Shown here: positions 45,225 through 55,679 of the stretch, piece by piece
Position numbering within the stretch: position 1 is the first letter of the stretch
Layout of the letters: every line of letters begins with the position of its first letter
Origin: Branchinecta lynchi
Taxonomy: Eukaryota > Arthropoda > Branchiopoda > Anostraca > Branchinectidae
Direction: 5' to 3'
Length of the DNA: 64,000 bases
NCBI GenBank assembly: GCA_023053575.1
Contig: JAKZAP010000020.1
Location: 14,627,998-14,691,997, forward strand
Made by a program: the position numbers and the translations under genes
The notes under the pieces: generated by a model
The model's database searches: none
Told to the model about the DNA's origin: nothing
What the model saw: the letters and a program-made list of their open reading frames with translations, nothing else

Positions 45225-46184
45225 TTTGCGTTTTTGCTGATACCATGGTATCTGTTACCACGGTAACTGGATCTGCAATTAGTCGTTTTTAAAGTTACCG
45301 CGGTATCTGATATACGGTTGCTCTGCAAAAACGACAATGGCCAAAATGGCACTTTTCGAAGTCATACCAAAAGAAAAACAGATATTGAGTCACCACTAAG
45401 TGCTAAACTTCTTTCTCGCCAATCTGACAAAATTTGATGAAAGTGAGATGGCTTTTCACATACCACGACCAGTTACCACGGGGGATCGACTAAAACCAGG
45501 AAGGGAAGGGAACGCGAGAAAAGCAGGAAAGCATACTAAAACCAGGAAGGGCATACTAAAACGAGGAAGGGCATCCTAAAACCAGGAAGGCTGTCGCCAG
45601 AATTCGCAGCACTGTTCACTTCCTCTATTTAGTATTATTTGAGGGGTCGGAAACTTCTCAAATTCAAAGTTCATCGTCCCTTCCTCGTTTTAGTATGCCC
45701 TTCCTGGTTAGTCGCCTACCGTCAGAACGATAAATGAAAAGGTGAATTACAATTTTTACAGTTGCCGACCCCTCACTGAACTTAATGCCTACCTATGTCA
45801 GGATACTAAAACGAGGAAGGGATGGTGAACTTGGAATTTGAAAAGTTGCCGACCCCTCAAATAATACTAAATAGAGGAAGGGAACAGTGCTGCGAATTCT
45901 GGCGACAGCCCTCCTGGTTTTAGGATGCCCTTCCTCTTTTCAGTATACCCTTCCTGTTTTAGTATGCCTTCCTGCTTTTCTCGCGTTCCCTTCCCTTCCT
46001 GGTTTTAGTCGACCCCGTTACCACGGTCGGACCGTAGTATCTGAATATTAGATACCACGCTAACTGGCTAGACACCACGATAATTGCAAAAACGTCTTTT
46101 GACCGTGGTATCAGATACCGCGATAACTACAAAAACGACTTCAGACCGTGGTATCAGATACCATGGTATCTGCAAAAACGCAAT
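45225..46184. mobile_element. T2-family MITE split by a Mutator-type element
   Basis: TA on both sides; ends TTTGCGTTTTTGCTGATACC and GGTATCTGCAAAAACGCAAT. Without the insert and its 9-bp duplication about 415 bp remain, matching the other T2 copies in order and length. Confidence 0.85.
45481..46016. mobile_element. Mutator-type foldback element, 9-bp duplication
   Basis: Flanked by GTTACCACG (45472-45480, 46017-46025). Long inverted repeats run from GGGGATCGACTAAAACCAGG to CCTGGTTTTAGTCGACCCC and continue into GGGAAGGGAACGCGAG. Inside are repeated modules CATACTAAAACCAGGAAGGG at about 25-bp spacing, mirrored on the other arm. No transposase. The 9-bp duplication and long arms point to the Mutator group by inference. 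Second copy: 56799-57379. Confidence 0.88.
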
Positions 46185-46694
46185 TAATGACTTTGTCTGC
46201 GTACGGCACTTGTTGCATTCGGTCAGTCCTTTAACCGATTCTTTTTATAAAGTAATAAACAGACCCCAGTTTCGAGTCCCACCGCAACCTTTAATGTTGT
46301 GCGTTGTTGGACAATGAATTCGTGCATCACGGGTTGTTAACTGTACTAAATGCTTCGTTCCCCAAAAGACGGTAGGCGGTACCCCGAATAATAGCTTCAA
46401 CTCATAAGTTTGTTTTTACAATGCAATTATGACACGAACATAAACTTCATATCCTCCCGGCATGCATTGCCATATACGTGGAAGTCCATTCTCATCCTGA
46501 TTAAAATAGTGCTACATCAAAATGACTAGAAATTAGAAGGGTAACCTGTGACTGCTCTAGTAAGCTTATGACTCGCGGAATTTTGTGACAGGGAAAAGGT
46601 CCGAGAAGTTTTAACCAATCAATTAATCAATTTGATTGTAAGCCGAGTAGCACTAGGCTAGTATTTGAGGAATTAGGGAGACAGTTATGAATAG

Positions 46695-47054
46695 CAGGGG
46701 CGTCACGACGGGGGGTGGGGGTGGGGGGCCCGAATGCTGTCGGCCAGTCGGTAAAAAATAACCGAGTCGGCGCGAAGCGCCTCTATTTTTTTTGTCAAAA
46801 CGGTTGATTTTTTTCATGAAAATAATCTTTTTTTTCTGAAAATTGGTCGAGTTTTCGTCAAAGCAGTCGTTTTTTCCTAAAAATCAGTGGGTTTTTCTGA
46901 AAGTCAGGCAATTTTTTTTTTCAAAAATTGCATTTATGTTTTGGAAAACAGTCGTTTTTTCTGCAGAAAAAGTTGGTAAAAATTATCAGCCAGTCGGTAA
47001 ATGCCTCGTCTCTCCCCCCCCCCCCCCCAAACATTTAGGCTAGTAACGCCTCTG
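46695..47054 (+). mobile_element. hAT-type MITE, H2 family, perfect duplication
   Basis: ATGAATAG on both sides (46687-46694, 47055-47062). Ends CAGGGGCGTCACGACG and GCTAGTAACGCCTCTG; same internal CAGTCG..TTTTTCTGAAAA modules as 20573-20924. Confidence 0.9.
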
Positions 47055-47062
47055 ATGAATAG

Positions 47063-48059
47063 AGTTTATTTAAAAATTGAGTTTATTTAGTGGTTTAATA
47101 CTGCGAACAAGCGATCAGGATGCTCGATCGCTAGAATTCCCGTCAGGCTTTTCTTCACCATCATCATTTCCGTCCAGAAAATTTTTCGACTTTTCATCTT
47201 AATAATAAAAGTGTAAAGATTCCGGCCCGGAAACCTGGCTATCAGTCCGAGACGTAAAATCCAGGCTTCATATTCCGGATTTTTCTTCCGGGTTTCTTTT
47301 TTTTTTTTTTTTTCGTTGAGATGGAATCGGAAAGTGAAGCCAGGATCCGACTGCAAGTCCCTGGAAGCATTGGCAACCAACCCCCGACTCCGCAATCTGG
47401 AGTATCATAGAGGCAAAACGTCTGGGATACAGAATATGCAGATAGATGTTCTGTGGTAGAGGTAGAGGAAGGAGACTAATACTCTACATGACACGCCAGC
47501 GATCCTCAGGAAGAAGGAGTAAGCGTGTCCGTACGACTCAAACTCAACGACTCAAATCCTGTGTCAGTCAATCACCACGATCTTTGGATTCAGCTGTGAC
47601 ACTACTTCTGCCTTTCTTCCGCTAGATACCCGGAGAGGCCGGAGATTTTGCATCGCAAGGAGAGATATTCCAATGTATTTAGAGCTCTGTTCTTTTTTTT
47701 TAAGCTTAAGAAAATATATCTTGGTGATCATTTTCAGATAACAGGAGGAAGATAAATACGATTGTTGAACAGTGAACCATCGTGAACCACCACTTCATGT
47801 TCAGAGCTGATTGGTTCATCGTAGACAGTGTCCTCACAGTTTGTTTCATCTTCTCATCAGACTTGAAGTTGTTATTGTAGTCCGAATCACTCAAGTTTGA
47901 ATAGTTCGCGTCACTGAAGCTTTGACGGCTGATTCACGGATCAAAGATGGCAGAGCATAGTAGCCGACTTGCAGATGTATCTGACGTAGCCGTGCCATCT
48001 CTTTCTTCAAGGTGTTTAGCTGCTGCTCCATCATCCTATTCCTTCTGGGGACAAATGGA
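47063..48059. other. Dispersed repeat remnants, no gene
   Basis: 47400-47670 (minus) resembles 32990-33130 and 63410-63560 (AACTCAACGACTCAAATCCTG; GTGACACTACTTCTGCC; GAGATTTTGCATCG), so a third dispersed family exists. A T run lies at 47298-47315. Confidence 0.4.
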
Positions 48060-48438
48060 CAGCGTTGCCACATGTCGCACGATAGTGTGAATTGCCACTC
48101 TATTTTGTTTTGTCACTCTTATCCTACGTAGGACATAAAAATGGGTCGCCGTCACTACCCCAACCGTCAATACGCCCAATCCGGGTGGACGAAAAGACGG
48201 GTCCCCATAAAAATCACTCTATTCCAGAAAATGACCAAATGTATCATTTTGCAGCAGGGATTCCGACCAGAAGTGACTATTCCAAGTTTTTTCATGTAAG
48301 TAAAATTCAGATCTTTCATTTTTACAGAGGCGATTCCGACAAAAGTTGAACATTTCATGAAAATAAATTTCACTCCCAATTCACTCTCTGTTTCGGGCCA
48401 GAAGTCACTCTCTAAATATTTTTGGTGTGGCAACCCTG
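48060..48438. mobile_element. MITE, H3 family
   Basis: CAGCGTTGCCACATGTCGCAC to TTTTTGGTGTGGCAACCCTG. Compared with 15874-16173 it has about 75 extra bases (GGGTCGCCGTCACTACC..GACGGGTCCCC) resembling the 10670 minisatellite. Confidence 0.7.
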
Positions 48439-48650
48439 CCAGTGGACCCGCAAGTCCATTTGCATCTACAAGGGATCATGAGCGACAGTTATTTTTCTTT
48501 ATTTTGGTATTATTTGTTTTTATTTTTCTATCTGGTAGTATCTATTTATTTCCATAATTCTAACATTTTGAATTATGCAATTCAACATTTTGATATTTCT
48601 ATGTCAGTTCCGCTTGCTAATCACCACATTTGCAAGATGAAGGGGTGTGA

Positions 48651-48851
48651 TAAATATTCCTTCAGCCCAAGTTGACTGCGAATCATATTTGACGCAGCAA
48701 AACGGATAAGTCAGCTACATTTTATTAGAGCTAATGAACTTTTCTTTTCCAGCTTGAGCGGCTTGAGCCTGAAGAGAACCCTTGCCAAGAAGGGCCGAAA
48801 TATAGCTCTAATAAAATGTAGCTGACTTATCCGTTTTGCTCCGTCAAATAT
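48651..48851. mobile_element. Hammerhead element, CTGAAGA subtype
   Basis: Flanks GAAGGGGTGTGA and GAAGGGATGTGT (10/12). The left arm is AATATTCCTTCAGCCCAAG..GGATAAGTCAGCTACATTTTAT and the right arm mirrors it to CCGTCAAATATG. The hammerhead is present only in the right arm; the left arm skips from GAGCTAATGAAC to TTTTCCAGC. Confidence 0.8.
48760..48832 (+). ncRNA. Hammerhead ribozyme, CTGAAGAG core
   Basis: GGCTTGAGC, CTGAAGAG (48769-48776), stem II AACCCTTGCCAAGAAGGGCC, GAAA (48797-48800), then TATAGCTCTAATAAAATGTA and GCTGACTTATCC. Here stem III can form four pairs (AUAU with AUGU), better than in the CTGACGA copies. Stem I is interrupted by an internal loop. Confidence 0.75.
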
Positions 48852-49544
48852 GAAGGGATGTGTCTGATTAGTCAATATAATCTGACTAAGTCAATAAACA
48901 ATTAGGGTACGAGAATGTCTGACTTGTTACTGTAAGGTAAAGGGGGATTTAACTTTCTACTTTACCGAATAATGTTGGCCGGTATGAGGATTTTACTGAA
49001 AGAGTAGGTAGGCTACAGTTGTGTTGAGCGGTGACAGTAATCATCCGTACCGACTGGTAGGCTAATGGTTATCTCCCATTTCCTACCATATGAAGCAACT
49101 TGTTAGCAGAGGCATCAGGTATGGTGAGGGGGGGGGGGGGGGGCTCCCGATTTTATCAGACAGTCGATTTTTTGTTTAAGCACAATCAATTTGTTTAAAC
49201 ACTGTCGATTTTTGGTATCCCAAAACGTAAGTGGAGGGACACCTATGACATCGCAAAGGTTGTCTGTCTGTCCGTCTGTACGCGCTATAACTCTGGAAGG
49301 GAATGAGTTATTTTGATGAAACTTGATGAGAGGGTTCATTGGGTTAAGGGTTAGGTCAAGTTCGTAGATGGGCTCTATAGCCCTACATTTAGGGGTGGGG
49401 GTTCAGATTAAGGGACAAACAAAATATTTTTAAACAGCTAATGTGATAGTGGATTATGGTGTAAAAAGACATGCTGAGCACGATAATGAAAACCATTTTC
49501 TCGCCGGACCAGCAGTTCGTCCGGAATCCGGCAAAAAACGGAAA

Positions 49545-49706
49545 AATATTCTTTGAGCCCAAGCTGACTTTGAAACATTTATTCAAACAATGTTTGCAAC
49601 GGATACGTCAGCTATGACAACCTGACGAGGACCCTTGCCAAGAAGGGCCGAAATATCGCTGATGAAAAATCATAGCTGACGTATCCGTTGCAAACATTGT
49701 TTGAAT
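49545..49706. mobile_element. Short hammerhead element, perfect 12-bp duplication
   Basis: AAAAAACGGAAA at 49533-49544 and 49707-49718; the R1 consensus has one such block, so this is a real insertion site. Left end AATATTCTTTGAGCCCAAGC, arm up to CGTCAGCTATGA, then ACAAC and a plus-strand core, and the right arm to CATTGTTTGAAT. The left hammerhead and palindrome centre are deleted. Confidence 0.92.
49622..49683 (+). ncRNA. Hammerhead core lacking the stem I partner
   Basis: CTGACGAGGACCCTTGCCAA, GAAGGGCC, GAAA (49650-49653), TATCGCTGATG, CATAGCTGACGTATCC. The upstream strand is now ATGACAAC, so stem I is weak. Confidence 0.7.
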
Positions 49707-50452
49707 AAAAAACGGAAAGTTCGTTAAAAGTAGAAGTTTCACTTGAAGTCGATTAAATGTTCGATTTAGGGGTAAAAAGACATATTTGAACACGATGGTG
49801 AAAACCATTTTCTCGCCGAACAACTAGTTCGCCCGGAATCCGGCCAAAAGCGGAAAATTTGTTAAAAGCAAAAGTTTGATTAGATGACAGATTAAGGGGT
49901 AAGAAGAGAGGCTGATTCTGTATATGCCAATCAATTTTTAACCCGATATATAATTAGTCCGGAATCCGGTTGTAACTGGATTTTTTTTTTAAGTCAAACT
50001 TTTATTCAAAGTTGATTAGATGTTCTTTATAGGGATTTGAGTGCTGGATTTGTTTCTGAATTTTCTTTTTTCTGGACTAGTAGTTTGCTCGGAATTCCGG
50101 CGAAACCGGAAACTTGGCAGAAGTAAAGCAGGAAGTCTCGGTCAGTATCTTCAAAATAGATATGGCTTATAGAGTTATATCTGAACTTGGTTTTCTCTGA
50201 TGATTAGCCTGTGCGAAGACTGGATCTGGCGAAGATAAGACCCTAATGTCTGAATCAAATATTAGATTTTTGGGATCCCATCGACACCTTTGGTCTTGTT
50301 ACAAACGCAGTCGATTTTGCTGAAAAACAGTGTATTCTTTCTTAAAAACAGTATCTTCTTCTGAAAAACAGTAGGTGAAAATTACTATAGCCAGTCGGTA
50401 AATACCTCCCCCCCCCCCAAAAAAAAAAAGATTTCGGCTAGTAACGCCTCTA

Positions 50453-51063
50453 GCTTCTTCACAGTTTCGGATGCATCTCATCTTAATGCGAAATATGATT
50501 AACGGGTTTCATCACTTTGCTCGTGATCTCATAATTCATGAAGCAGCTCAGCTTCTAACGAGGTCTTACAATACTGATAGCTGTTTCGCAAATCACCTCC
50601 TGAAGTCTAAACAAAAGAAACATGCCTTCCAACTTTTAACACATCGTAAGACATGATATTAAACACTACCTCCCAATTACATTCGTGACTTTTGTTTTTT
50701 GGTCGTGGGAAAGCTTGCCGCCTGATCAGCTTGTCGGTCATGGAAAAAGAGGGAAGATTAAAAAGGACAAATACAACAGTCATCTGAGAGGTTTTGGCGC
50801 TTTTCAAGCAAATGTCCTGATCACATTGATATAGGCTGCAAGATCGTCTCATGCCGTCTGTGCAACAGAAACCCGTGTTTTGCCTTTACAGTTATAACTT
50901 AGCGTGCAAGGTAAGCTAAGGTATAATTTTATTCACGAATATAAATAAACGTCATGTTGCTTAAAAGTGTCAGACATGCCAGGGCTTAAGAAAACGACGC
51001 TTCATTAATTCTGGTTTGTTTGTAAAAATTATTAATACAATCCTAGCCTAACGCGTTACAAAT
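50453..51063. other. No recognised gene
   Basis: Unassigned intron DNA. Short frames at 50471-50656 and 50607-50852 lack recognisable features. Confidence 0.3.
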
Positions 51064-51300
51064 GCAATGGCTCAAGTTGGAAAAACGAACTTTGTGGGAA
51101 ACACCACAGGCAAGGGTCCTCTTCAGGCTCAAAACCGCTCAAGTTGGAAAAACGAACTTGTGGGAAACACAACCTGTGGTATTTTCCACAAGTTTGTTTT
51201 TCCAACTTGAGCGGTTTTGAGCCTGAAGAGGACCCTTGCCAAGAAGGGCTGAAATATAGCTCCAATAAAATTCAGGACTATCCATTTTGCACCATCAATA
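51064..51300. mobile_element. Rearranged hammerhead element, CTGAAGA subtype
   Basis: GGCAAGGGTCCTCTTCAGGC, GCTCAAGTTGGAAAAACGAAC, GTTTTTCCAACTTGAGCGG and GCCTGAAGAGGACCCTTGCC form an inverted repeat. The left piece GCTCAAGTTGG..CACCACAG is duplicated. Plus core at 51223-51254 reads CTGAAGAG..GGGCTGAAA, where C11.1 is U, giving a G-U pair below stem II. Stem I return is mutated (CAGGACTATCC). Confidence 0.7.
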
Positions 51301-51462
51301 TACAGCATAGATAGATAGAATAATGTATTTCAAAAGCCCACGTGCCATATACACAAACAAACAAAAACAAAAATATAACTTAAACAATCAGACTCCTTCT
51401 TAACTCTAAAGATTTATCTATGTACACCCCACTCGAGTAATAACGGTAGGGTTACTATTTAT

Positions 51463-51605
51463 ATGATTCGCAGTCAGCTTGGGCTGAAGGAATATTTATT
51501 CAAACAATGTTTAAAACGGATACGTCAGCTATTATTCTTAGTCAGCGATATTTTGGCCCTTCTTGGCAAGGGTCCTCGTCAGGCTGTCAATCCTCTGGTT
51601 CAAAC
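51463..51605. mobile_element. Hammerhead element, left arm only
   Basis: GATTCGCAGTCAGCTTGGGC and GAAGGAATATTTATTCAAACAATG precede GGATACGTCAGC. It looks like the tail of one element joined to the left arm of another. The right arm is missing. Confidence 0.65.
51518..51593 (-). ncRNA. Hammerhead with a core mutation
   Basis: Minus strand: GGATTGACAGC, CTGACGAGG, stem II, then AAAA where GAAA is expected (G12 to A), and GCTGACGTATCC. Stems are intact but G12 is the general-base position, so it should be inactive. Confidence 0.7.
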
Positions 51606-51639
51606 TCTGGTTGAACCAAAACCCTTTGGTTTCAACCAA

Positions 51640-52362
51640 ATTTCCAGTTTCAGCCGAATCCGTGATGAACCATTTGTCCAGCAAGAAAACTAAGTTCAGA
51701 TATGAATTCAGCGGACCTCCTTACGCCCTCAATGATTATTATTAGCTTATAAAACATAAATGTTTTTACCGTAAATTCGAAACCGCTCCTCTGCCTCTGA
51801 AGATAGGACTAAAGGACCCATCTACGAGCTTGACCTGTACTTTACCAGTAAATCTTCATTGAACAACATCCTCGCTTGAACAACGTATTTCCTCATTTCA
51901 ACATTATATGTCAACACCTTCGATCTTCAACTACACCACGTCTCTCCGACGTCCATAGAATAACAAATGAATGTCGTCATCCACGCGTAGATCTAAACTG
52001 GTTTGAGAGTAAAGGGATAGGGACTGCTATAGCCGAAAATTGGTCGACAAATTTTGTGTCCGGTTTTCGCCGGATTCCGGTGAACTATTTGTCCGACAAG
52101 AAAATAACTTTCATATTCTGATTCAGCATGTCTCCTTACCCCTTACTCAACTATTTCAATAGCTTTTTTGCCCCTTAATTTGAAACCCCCTCCCGCACCC
52201 CTAAATATAGGACTACAAAGCCCATTTACAAAGTCAAACTTATACTTGACCCAAAGAATCCTCACACCAAGTTTCATCAAAATATCTCATTATCGTGCTG
52301 ACAGACGGACAACTTTTGTGATGTCATAGGTATCACTCCACTTAAATTTTGGGATCCCAGAA
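51640..52362 (+). repeat. R1 repeat, 3' part
   Basis: TTTCCAGTTTCAGCCGAATCC unit, an unrelated stretch at about 51855-52030, another CCGGATTCCGG unit, and the end CATCAAAATATCTCATTATC, GACGGACAACTTTTGTGATG, TTTTGGGATCCCAG. Confidence 0.65.
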
Positions 52363-52506
52363 ATCAGAAATGAAAATAATCAAGTGTATTTACGTTAAAG
52401 ATTGAGTAGTTTGTAATTTGATTTACAGTTAAGCTTTAAAGGTCTTTAATCAATGCCTTCGCATACGTTGACACTACAGTATTATTTGGTTCCACCCAGT
52501 ACAATA

Positions 52507-52915
52507 GTTGCTTTCTGCAGATACCATGGTATCTGTTACCACGGTAAATGGATCTGCAATTATTTTGCAGTTACCGTGGTATCTGATATACGGTTGCTCT
52601 GCAAAAACGACAATTGTCGAAATTGCGCTTTTCGAAGTCAAGTCATCCCAAAAGAAAAATAGATATTCAGTCACATAGTCACATCACTAAGTGCTAAGCT
52701 TCTTTCTCACCAATCCAACAAAGTTTGATGAAAGTGAGACAACTTTTCAGACACCACGACCAGTTACCACGGTCGGACCGTAGTATCTGAATATCAGATA
52801 CCACGCTAACTGACCAGATATCACGACAACCGCAAAAACGCCTTTTGACCATGGTATGAGATACCACGGTAACTGCAAAAACGACTTTAGATCGTGGTAT
52901 GTGCAAAAACGCAAC
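52507..52915. mobile_element. T2-family MITE, complete
   Basis: TA on each side; GTTGCTTTCTGCAGATACC to GTATGTGCAAAAACGCAAC. Internal CACTAAGTGCTAAGCTTCTTTC matches the copies at 20280 and 45390. Confidence 0.8.
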
Positions 52916-53283
52916 TAATGAAACAAGTCTCTACGGCACTTATGTTGAAGGTGTCAGTAAACTGACAAGAGATCATACGCTAGTTAACTAAACTAAACAA
53001 CGCTCAAAACTTAAAGGACCCGTCGTACCTCGAGGCGCTACTAGCCAAAATGTTTGGGGGAGGGGGCAAGGTATTTACGACTGTCTGGTCATTTTTACCT
53101 ACTGTTTTTTTTTTGCAGAAGAACCGGCTGTTTGTAAGAAAAAATTAACTGTTTTAACGAAAAACCAATTGTTTTGAAGAAAAATCGACCGTTTCCAAGA
53201 AAAAAATCGAATATTCTTACGAAAAATCGCTGCGCTTTGCGCCGGCTCGTTTTTTTTTATATTTATTCAAACAATGTTTACAA

Positions 53284-53358
53284 CGGACTTCAGCTATGAT
53301 TCTTCATCAGCGATATTTCGGCCCTTCTTGGCAAGGGTCCTCGTCAGGCTGTCAATCC
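53284..53358 (-). ncRNA. Hammerhead ribozyme, left arm
   Basis: Core intact (53316-53347) with GGATTGACAGC upstream. The stem I return has lost bases (GCTGAAGTCCG instead of GCTGACGTATCCG), which shortens stem I. Confidence 0.7.
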
Positions 53359-53387
53359 TCTGGTTCAACTTCGGGGAAGGAAATTGA

Positions 53388-53463
53388 GGATTGACAGCCT
53401 GACGAGGACCCTTGCCAAGAAGGGCCGAAATATCGCTGATGAAGAATCATAGCTGACGTATCC
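53388..53463 (+). ncRNA. Hammerhead ribozyme, right arm, intact
   Basis: GGATTGACAGC, CTGACGAG (53399-53406), GACCCTTGCCAAGAAGGGCC, GAAA (53427-53430), TATCGCTGATGAAGAATCATA, GCTGACGTATCC. All core bases and both stem I strands are present. Confidence 0.82.
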
Positions 53464-53587
53464 GTTGTAAACATTGTTTGAATAAATGTTTCAAAGTCAG
53501 CTTGGGCTCAAAGAATATTTATTTTTTATAGACTGGCCGACAACACAACCCTCCCTCTCTCCCATAGGTGACGCCCCTGGTCGTACC

Positions 53588-54599
53588 TGTAATACCAATG
53601 CAACCTCCTTCCGTAACTGCATTCATTAATCCATAAACCTGGGGACCCACATTTCGTATGTTCAGCTGACGACACCTACTTGCCGGTGCACACTATTGTC
53701 CGTGTGCATTACGCTCCCGAAGAGTGTTCGTGCATCATGCTATTGGTGTGTAAAACCGTAAAAGTTTTTGCTTGAAGTCAATGGGTCATGGAAAAGGCTT
53801 AAAACAACCAAAGCCGATGATAATTTGTTGAAAGCAGAGCTTAGTTTTACAGTATTCAGATAGGTTTAAATATTGGAACATAAACAGTAAATAGTGCGAC
53901 GCATGCTTTAAAGTTTAACTGAACAGGCAACTTCTTTTTACATCTTAGATTCAAATACATTGAATTATTACAACACCTATTGGGGATTTTCATTCTGTCC
54001 ACAGTAGTCTTCAGTAGGGACGTTGGGAATGTGGACGCTTTCCCATGGTGAATCCGTCCACAATTCGCCCGCGAAAATCACTAAACTATCACTATCACTA
54101 GCTAGCACTAGTTTTTGGCACTGCAGACTGCAGACACTACTTTGTTTATTTGATACACAATTTATTTACTCGTTTGCTGCTGGTATTGTTGCCAAATGTT
54201 CCAGGCACCATAGAGATATCACAAAAACGGGAAGAGCGGCAAGCACAATGGGATAATCGATTATTTCGAAATATCAGAAAAACAAACTAACGCTTTTTCA
54301 TCGGGTTTTCAAGATTATTTAAGCGAACAAGTGATGGGTAACTAGACTGTCGTATCCTAGCCCTTTTCGGTTAAACTTTAAAAGGTTGCTTTCATCTGTG
54401 TTAGCCACATCTCGAGCCAGATCAATAAATGTATACATTTTATGTGAGATTTCCTAATGGCCACTTCCTTTTAAGGCAGTTAAGAGTTCTTTGTTATGTG
54501 CATGTATAAAGAAAATAATAAAAATATATTCGATAATTATCTTGTTAAAATTTTATTGGGGAAGACGGGAAAAGTTTTTCCAAAAAAATAACCAGAACA
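53588..54599. other. No recognised gene
   Basis: 53600-53920 is related to 23650-23960 (CCGTAACTGCATTCA; AACCTGGGGACCCACATTTCGTATG; GTCAATGGGTCATGG), a dispersed repeat of about 300 bp. 54350-54520 resembles one diverged unit of the 55680 array. Confidence 0.4.
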
Positions 54600-55560
54600 C
54601 AATGACACAAAATTTTAAGAACGCAGGAATGAAGAACTGAATAAGAATGTCCTGGATTGGTAGGGCAAGATGCTCGTGAGCGGACGAGAAGATTTTGAAG
54701 ATCTCCGAGTAAGTGTGTTGTTGCTGTTTAGAACATTGAAATTTAATTCCAGTCAGACATAATAAAATAAAAGGAATTCGCCAGGGAACTAAAATAAACC
54801 GCTGTTTAAATTTGAAAAGTCGTCAATCAGTGTCTTCACATATGTTAGCACTGTCATCCATTTAGACCCAGAACAATAATAACTTTATTGCTTTAAAAGT
54901 CCAAGGGACATAGCAACGAACAATAAGACAAAAACATCAAACAAATAACAAAATCACTGATACGCTACTAAACATCACGAAATTACTTAATTCAATTCCA
55001 AAAATTTGTTTTTGTGCCCCTTGTCAGACTGAGGGAATGGCCATACCTTTCCATGCTTACAAAGCATTCGTCGCTAATTGTACTAACTAACTCTCATCAA
55101 ACAGGCATGTACCGAATAATTCCTTTCGCAGTTCACTTAGCACAACACACTCACTTATCAGATGACTCACTCTTTCATTCATACTTCCACACATGGGGCA
55201 GAAATAAGGACTTACCTCCAGTGTCCCCTCCCTATGTACTGCCTTCTTTTCCCAAGTGGTAAACTGTAACCACTCTCAGTTCTGCAATTTATTTTAACTC
55301 TTCCTTACTTAGTTGTCGCCTTAAGAAATATACATTCACCCCATGTCTTTTACCGCCACGTATGGGCGTAGGGAATCTTAGAGGCTTCTACTATATTACC
55401 AAAGCTGTAATTCCTGATCTTTTCAAATATTACCTACCATTTTGCAACAACTACCCCGTTATTCAACATCTCCCTCACTCCACAATCTTGTAAAATCCTC
55501 CTTACTTGATTCGGCCATAAATAAGGTGACTCATCACCGAGAACTTCCAAATAAGTTGAC
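54600..55560 (-). pseudogene. Decayed LINE 3' ends
   Basis: Minus frame near 55220 reads SPYFCPMCGSMNERVSHLIS then ECVVLSELRKELF, the CPMCG..H..EC box also seen at 31383. The tail ends CCTTGGACTTTTAAAGCAAT then AAAGTTATTATTGTTC. 54600-54730 is related to 3557-3883. Confidence 0.55.
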
Positions 55561-55679
55561 TTAAGTATACGACCTAAATAACACACTTGTTATATGAAAT
55601 TTCCAAAAGGGCACTTCTATTCAAGGTAGTTAAACATATGTGTATGTATAAAGCCAATCAGCCATAGTATAAAAAGAAG

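Larger units (their letters stand above)
49208..50302 (-). repeat. R1 repeat, full length, with a hammerhead element inside
   Basis: From GGTATCCCAAAACGTAAGTGG to CATCGACACCTTTGGTCTTG. Both ends are bordered by H2 MITE modules, so the limits are reliable. Without the 174 bp of insert and duplication it is about 920 bp. Confidence 0.8.
49110..50452 (+). mobile_element. H2-family MITE carrying nested insertions
   Basis: Worn left end CAGAGGCATCAGG, a G run, CAGTCGATTTT modules, and right end GCTAGTAACGCCTCT after a C run. The R1 copy at 49208-50302 separates the CAGTCGATTTTT modules. Confidence 0.7.
53262..53518. mobile_element. Palindromic hammerhead element inside an H2 MITE
   Basis: Flanks TTTTTTTTTATA and TTATTTTTTATA (11/12). 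Left arm TTTATTCAAACAATG, minus hammerhead, centre CTGGTTCAACTTCGGGGAAGG, plus hammerhead, and a right arm running to the family end CAGCTTGGGCTCAAAGAATA. Confidence 0.88.
53030..53579 (-). mobile_element. hAT-type MITE, H2 family, split by a hammerhead element
   Basis: GTCGTACC at 53022-53029 and 53580-53587 is a perfect 8-bp duplication. Inverted relative to 20573-20924; left end GAGGCGCTACTAGCC, right end GGTGACGCCCCTG. Confidence 0.88.
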
